In this document: positions 6,886 to 8,263 of the stretch, piece after piece
Layout: the number at the start of each line of letters is the position of its first letter
Numbering within the stretch: position 1 is the first letter of the stretch
Assembly (NCBI GenBank): GCA_903919215.1
Contig: CAIXHI010000299.1
Location: 1-8,263, forward strand
Reading direction: 5' to 3'
From: an uncultured Acidimicrobiaceae bacterium
Lineage (GTDB): Bacteria; Actinomycetota; Acidimicrobiia; Acidimicrobiales; Ilumatobacteraceae
Length of the DNA: 8,263 nucleotides
Translations under genes and position numbers: made by a program
Notes under the pieces: generated by a model
What the model was told of the DNA's origin: nothing
Databases searched by the model: none
Seen by the model: only the letters and a program-made list of their open reading frames with translations

Positions 6886-8156
6886 GCAACGGGACGTTCG
6901 ACATGGCTACCGTGCCCACCCCGTATGACGGGGTGGACAGCGGGGAGTGGCAGACCATGGTGGCGCGTGGCGCAGCCAAGGGTGTGCTGCACGCGGATCA
7001 GATCGCGCACGTACTTCGCAAGGTGGAACTCACCGGCGATGTGCTGGTGGAAGTACAGGCGACACTCACCGGACTCGGTATCACGATCGACGATCGGATC
7101 GATGACCTGCCGGACGAAACACCTCCCGTAGGAGCTGTGCGCCCGAACTCGGTGGAGGACACCGAAGGGGTGCTTGCCCGCCGCTGGCGTCGGCGATCGG
7201 AGCGGATGAACCACGACGGTGTCGATACTGGTGGTACCGCCGACACGGTGCGGATGTACCTCAAGGAGATCGGGCGGGTCGACCTGCTGACGACCGATGA
7301 CGAGCGGCGCCTCGCGCAAGCGATCGACGATGGAAATCGGTCAGCGGTGCTGCTCGACATCGAACGTCAGGACGGCGATCTCGATGCCATCGAACAGCGA
7401 CGACTGTTGCGCACGATCTCAGCCGGCCAGAGCGCGAAGAGCGAACTGATCCAGGCCAACCTGCGTCTGGTGGTCAGCATTGCCAAGCGCTACAGCGGTC
7501 GGGGTATGCAGTTTCTCGATCTCATCCAGGAGGGCAACCTCGGGTTGATGCGAGCGGTCGACAAGTTCGACTACACGAAGGGCTTCAAGTTCTCCACCTA
7601 CGCCACGTGGTGGATTCGTCAGGCCATCACGCGCAGCATCGCCGACCAGGCGCGCACGATTCGCATCCCGGTGCACATGGTGGAGAGCATGAACCGGGTG
7701 TTGCGGATGCAGCGCCAGATGCATCAGGAACTCGAGCGCGAACCCACGCTCGACGAACTGGCTGATCGCTGCGGTATCACCCCCGAGCGAGTGCGCGAAA
7801 TCCTGCGCATCTCGCAAGACCCGCTGTCGCTCGATTCGCCGGTGGGTGAGGAAGACGACAGCAACCTGGCCGACTTCATCGAAGACATGTCCGCCGAAGC
7901 CCCTGCCGACATGGCCACCAAGCGCATGCTCACGGCCGCCGTGGAGGAAGCACTCGGCGAGTTGACCGAACGCGAGCAGGAAATCGTGCGTATGCGGTTC
8001 GGCCTTGATGATGGGCAGGCACGCACGCTGGAGGATGTCGGCAAGGAGTTTGGTGTCACTCGCGAGCGCATCCGCCAGATCGAGGCGAAGACGTTGGCCA
8101 AGTTGCGTCATCCCATGCGTAGCCAGCGTTTGAAGGAGTTTCTGGAGGAGGAGTAG
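6882..8156 (+). CDS. rpoD: RNA polymerase sigma factor RpoD (sigma-70, primary type)
   Basis: This is a 424-residue sigma-70 that directs RNA polymerase to housekeeping promoters. A short region 1.1-like helical segment is at about 26-76. A charged linker, rich in Arg at 100-108, leads to region 1.2 (DTVRMYLKEIGRVDLLT, 121-137). Region 2 (about 187-268) includes the core-binding DLIQEGNLGLMRAVDKFD (213-230) and the -10 reading helix with YATWWIRQAITR (240-251). Region 3 spans about 269-345, and DSPVGEEDDSNLADFIED (318-335) is the region 3.2 finger. Region 4 (about 350-420) has the -35 binding helix-turn-helix TLEDVGKEFGVTRERIRQIE (382-401). The complete promoter-reading set argues for the primary sigma rather than an alternative one; a group 2 paralogue cannot be excluded. 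GTG 6882 overlaps the dnaG stop by 4 nt, with a weak purine-rich GAAGAG before it; ATG 6903, with GGGA upstream, is an alternative. Either way it is co-transcribed with dnaG. Confidence 0.95.
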   Translation: MSNGTFDMATVPTPYDGVDSGEWQTMVARGAAKGVLHADQIAHVLRKVELTGDVLVEVQATLTGLGITIDDRIDDLPDETPPVGAVRPNSVEDTEGVLARRWRRRSERMNHDGVDTGGTADTVRMYLKEIGRVDLLTTDDERRLAQAIDDGNRSAVLLDIERQDGDLDAIEQRRLLRTISAGQSAKSELIQANLRLVVSIAKRYSGRGMQFLDLIQEGNLGLMRAVDKFDYTKGFKFSTYATWWIRQAITRSIADQARTIRIPVHMVESMNRVLRMQRQMHQELEREPTLDELADRCGITPERVREILRISQDPLSLDSPVGEEDDSNLADFIEDMSAEAPADMATKRMLTAAVEEALGELTEREQEIVRMRFGLDDGQARTLEDVGKEFGVTRERIRQIEAKTLAKLRHPMRSQRLKEFLEEE

Positions 8157-8162
8157 CCCGAC

Positions 8163-8184
8163 CGGGTTGCTATCCTCGGGTTGC
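8163..8184 (+). repeat. Two copies of CGGGTTGC flanking the tRNA promoter
   Basis: CGGGTTGC occurs at 8163-8170 and again at 8177-8184, with a 14-nt period and the TATCCT box exactly between the copies. It could be coincidence in short GC-rich DNA or a binding site for a regulator of the tRNA gene. Confidence 0.4.
8171..8176 (+). promoter_or_regulatory. Putative -10 box of the tRNA-Asn promoter
   Basis: TATCCT fits TANNNT and would start transcription around 8183, giving a 5' leader of about five bases ahead of the mature tRNA at 8188. The upstream -35 region overlaps the rpoD stop codon and shows no consensus. The tRNA could instead be processed from dnaG-rpoD read-through. Confidence 0.4.
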
Positions 8185-8187
8185 CAT

Positions 8188-8263
8188 TCCGAGATAGCTC
8201 AGCTGGCAGAGCAGCTGACTGTTAATCAGCGGGTCGCAGGTTCGAGCCCTGCTCTCGGAGCCA
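8188..8263 (+). tRNA. tRNA-Asn (anticodon GTT)
   Basis: A complete 76-nt cloverleaf is visible. The 7-bp acceptor stem pairs 8188-8194 with 8253-8259. The D arm is GCTC/GAGC with the conserved GG in the loop, and the 5-bp anticodon stem is GCTGA/TCAGC. The anticodon loop CTGTTAA has GTT at 8221-8223, reading AAC and AAU (Asn). A 5-nt variable loop and a GCAGG/CCTGC T stem with TTCGAGC loop follow. The discriminator is G8260 and the CCA end is encoded at 8261-8263. All stems are perfectly paired. It lies 31 nt after rpoD on the same strand and ends exactly at the window edge. Confidence 0.98.

Overview
The window is GC-rich chromosomal DNA with dense, mostly co-oriented genes, frequent GTG starts and several genes that appear to start at or next to their own transcription start (TANNNT -10 box about 6-8 nt upstream of the start codon, no Shine-Dalgarno). 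With a full-length pyruvate phosphate dikinase (PPDK), a dnaG-rpoD pair and actinobacterial-looking protein sequences, this suggests an actinobacterium, possibly of the Acidimicrobiia type. The lineage is an inference from style and recollection, not from a search.

Layout: (1) 1-536, minus strand, the N-terminal part of a membrane site-2 type zinc metalloprotease (M50), cut by the left edge. (2) 537-612, a 76-bp divergent intergenic region with two outward-facing -10-like boxes. (3) 613-3267, ppdK, starting at a GTG well inside the longer open frame. (4) 3275-3304, a 13-bp GC-rich hairpin with a GAAA loop. (5) 3348-4079, an AIM24/TIGR00266-family protein, followed after 3 nt by (6) 4083-5084, a TerC/Alx-family membrane protein; these two look like one operon. 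(7) 5137-6882 (stop to 6885), dnaG primase, probably leaderless. (8) 6882-8156, an rpoD-type sigma-70 factor whose GTG overlaps the dnaG stop. (9) 8188-8263, a complete tRNA-Asn(GTT) with encoded CCA, ending exactly at the window edge.

The genes fall into three functional groups. PPDK interconverts pyruvate and PEP. The AIM24-TerC pair is probably membrane or metal related. The dnaG-rpoD pair couples replication priming and the housekeeping sigma factor, as in the macromolecular-synthesis operon known from other bacteria, here without rpsU immediately upstream.

I found no mobile element, CRISPR array, phage gene or defence system. The window is essentially housekeeping DNA and I do not see a previously undescribed system in it. 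The most specific oddities are Val instead of Thr at the regulatory position of PPDK, the run of apparently leaderless starts, and the tight AIM24-TerC coupling.
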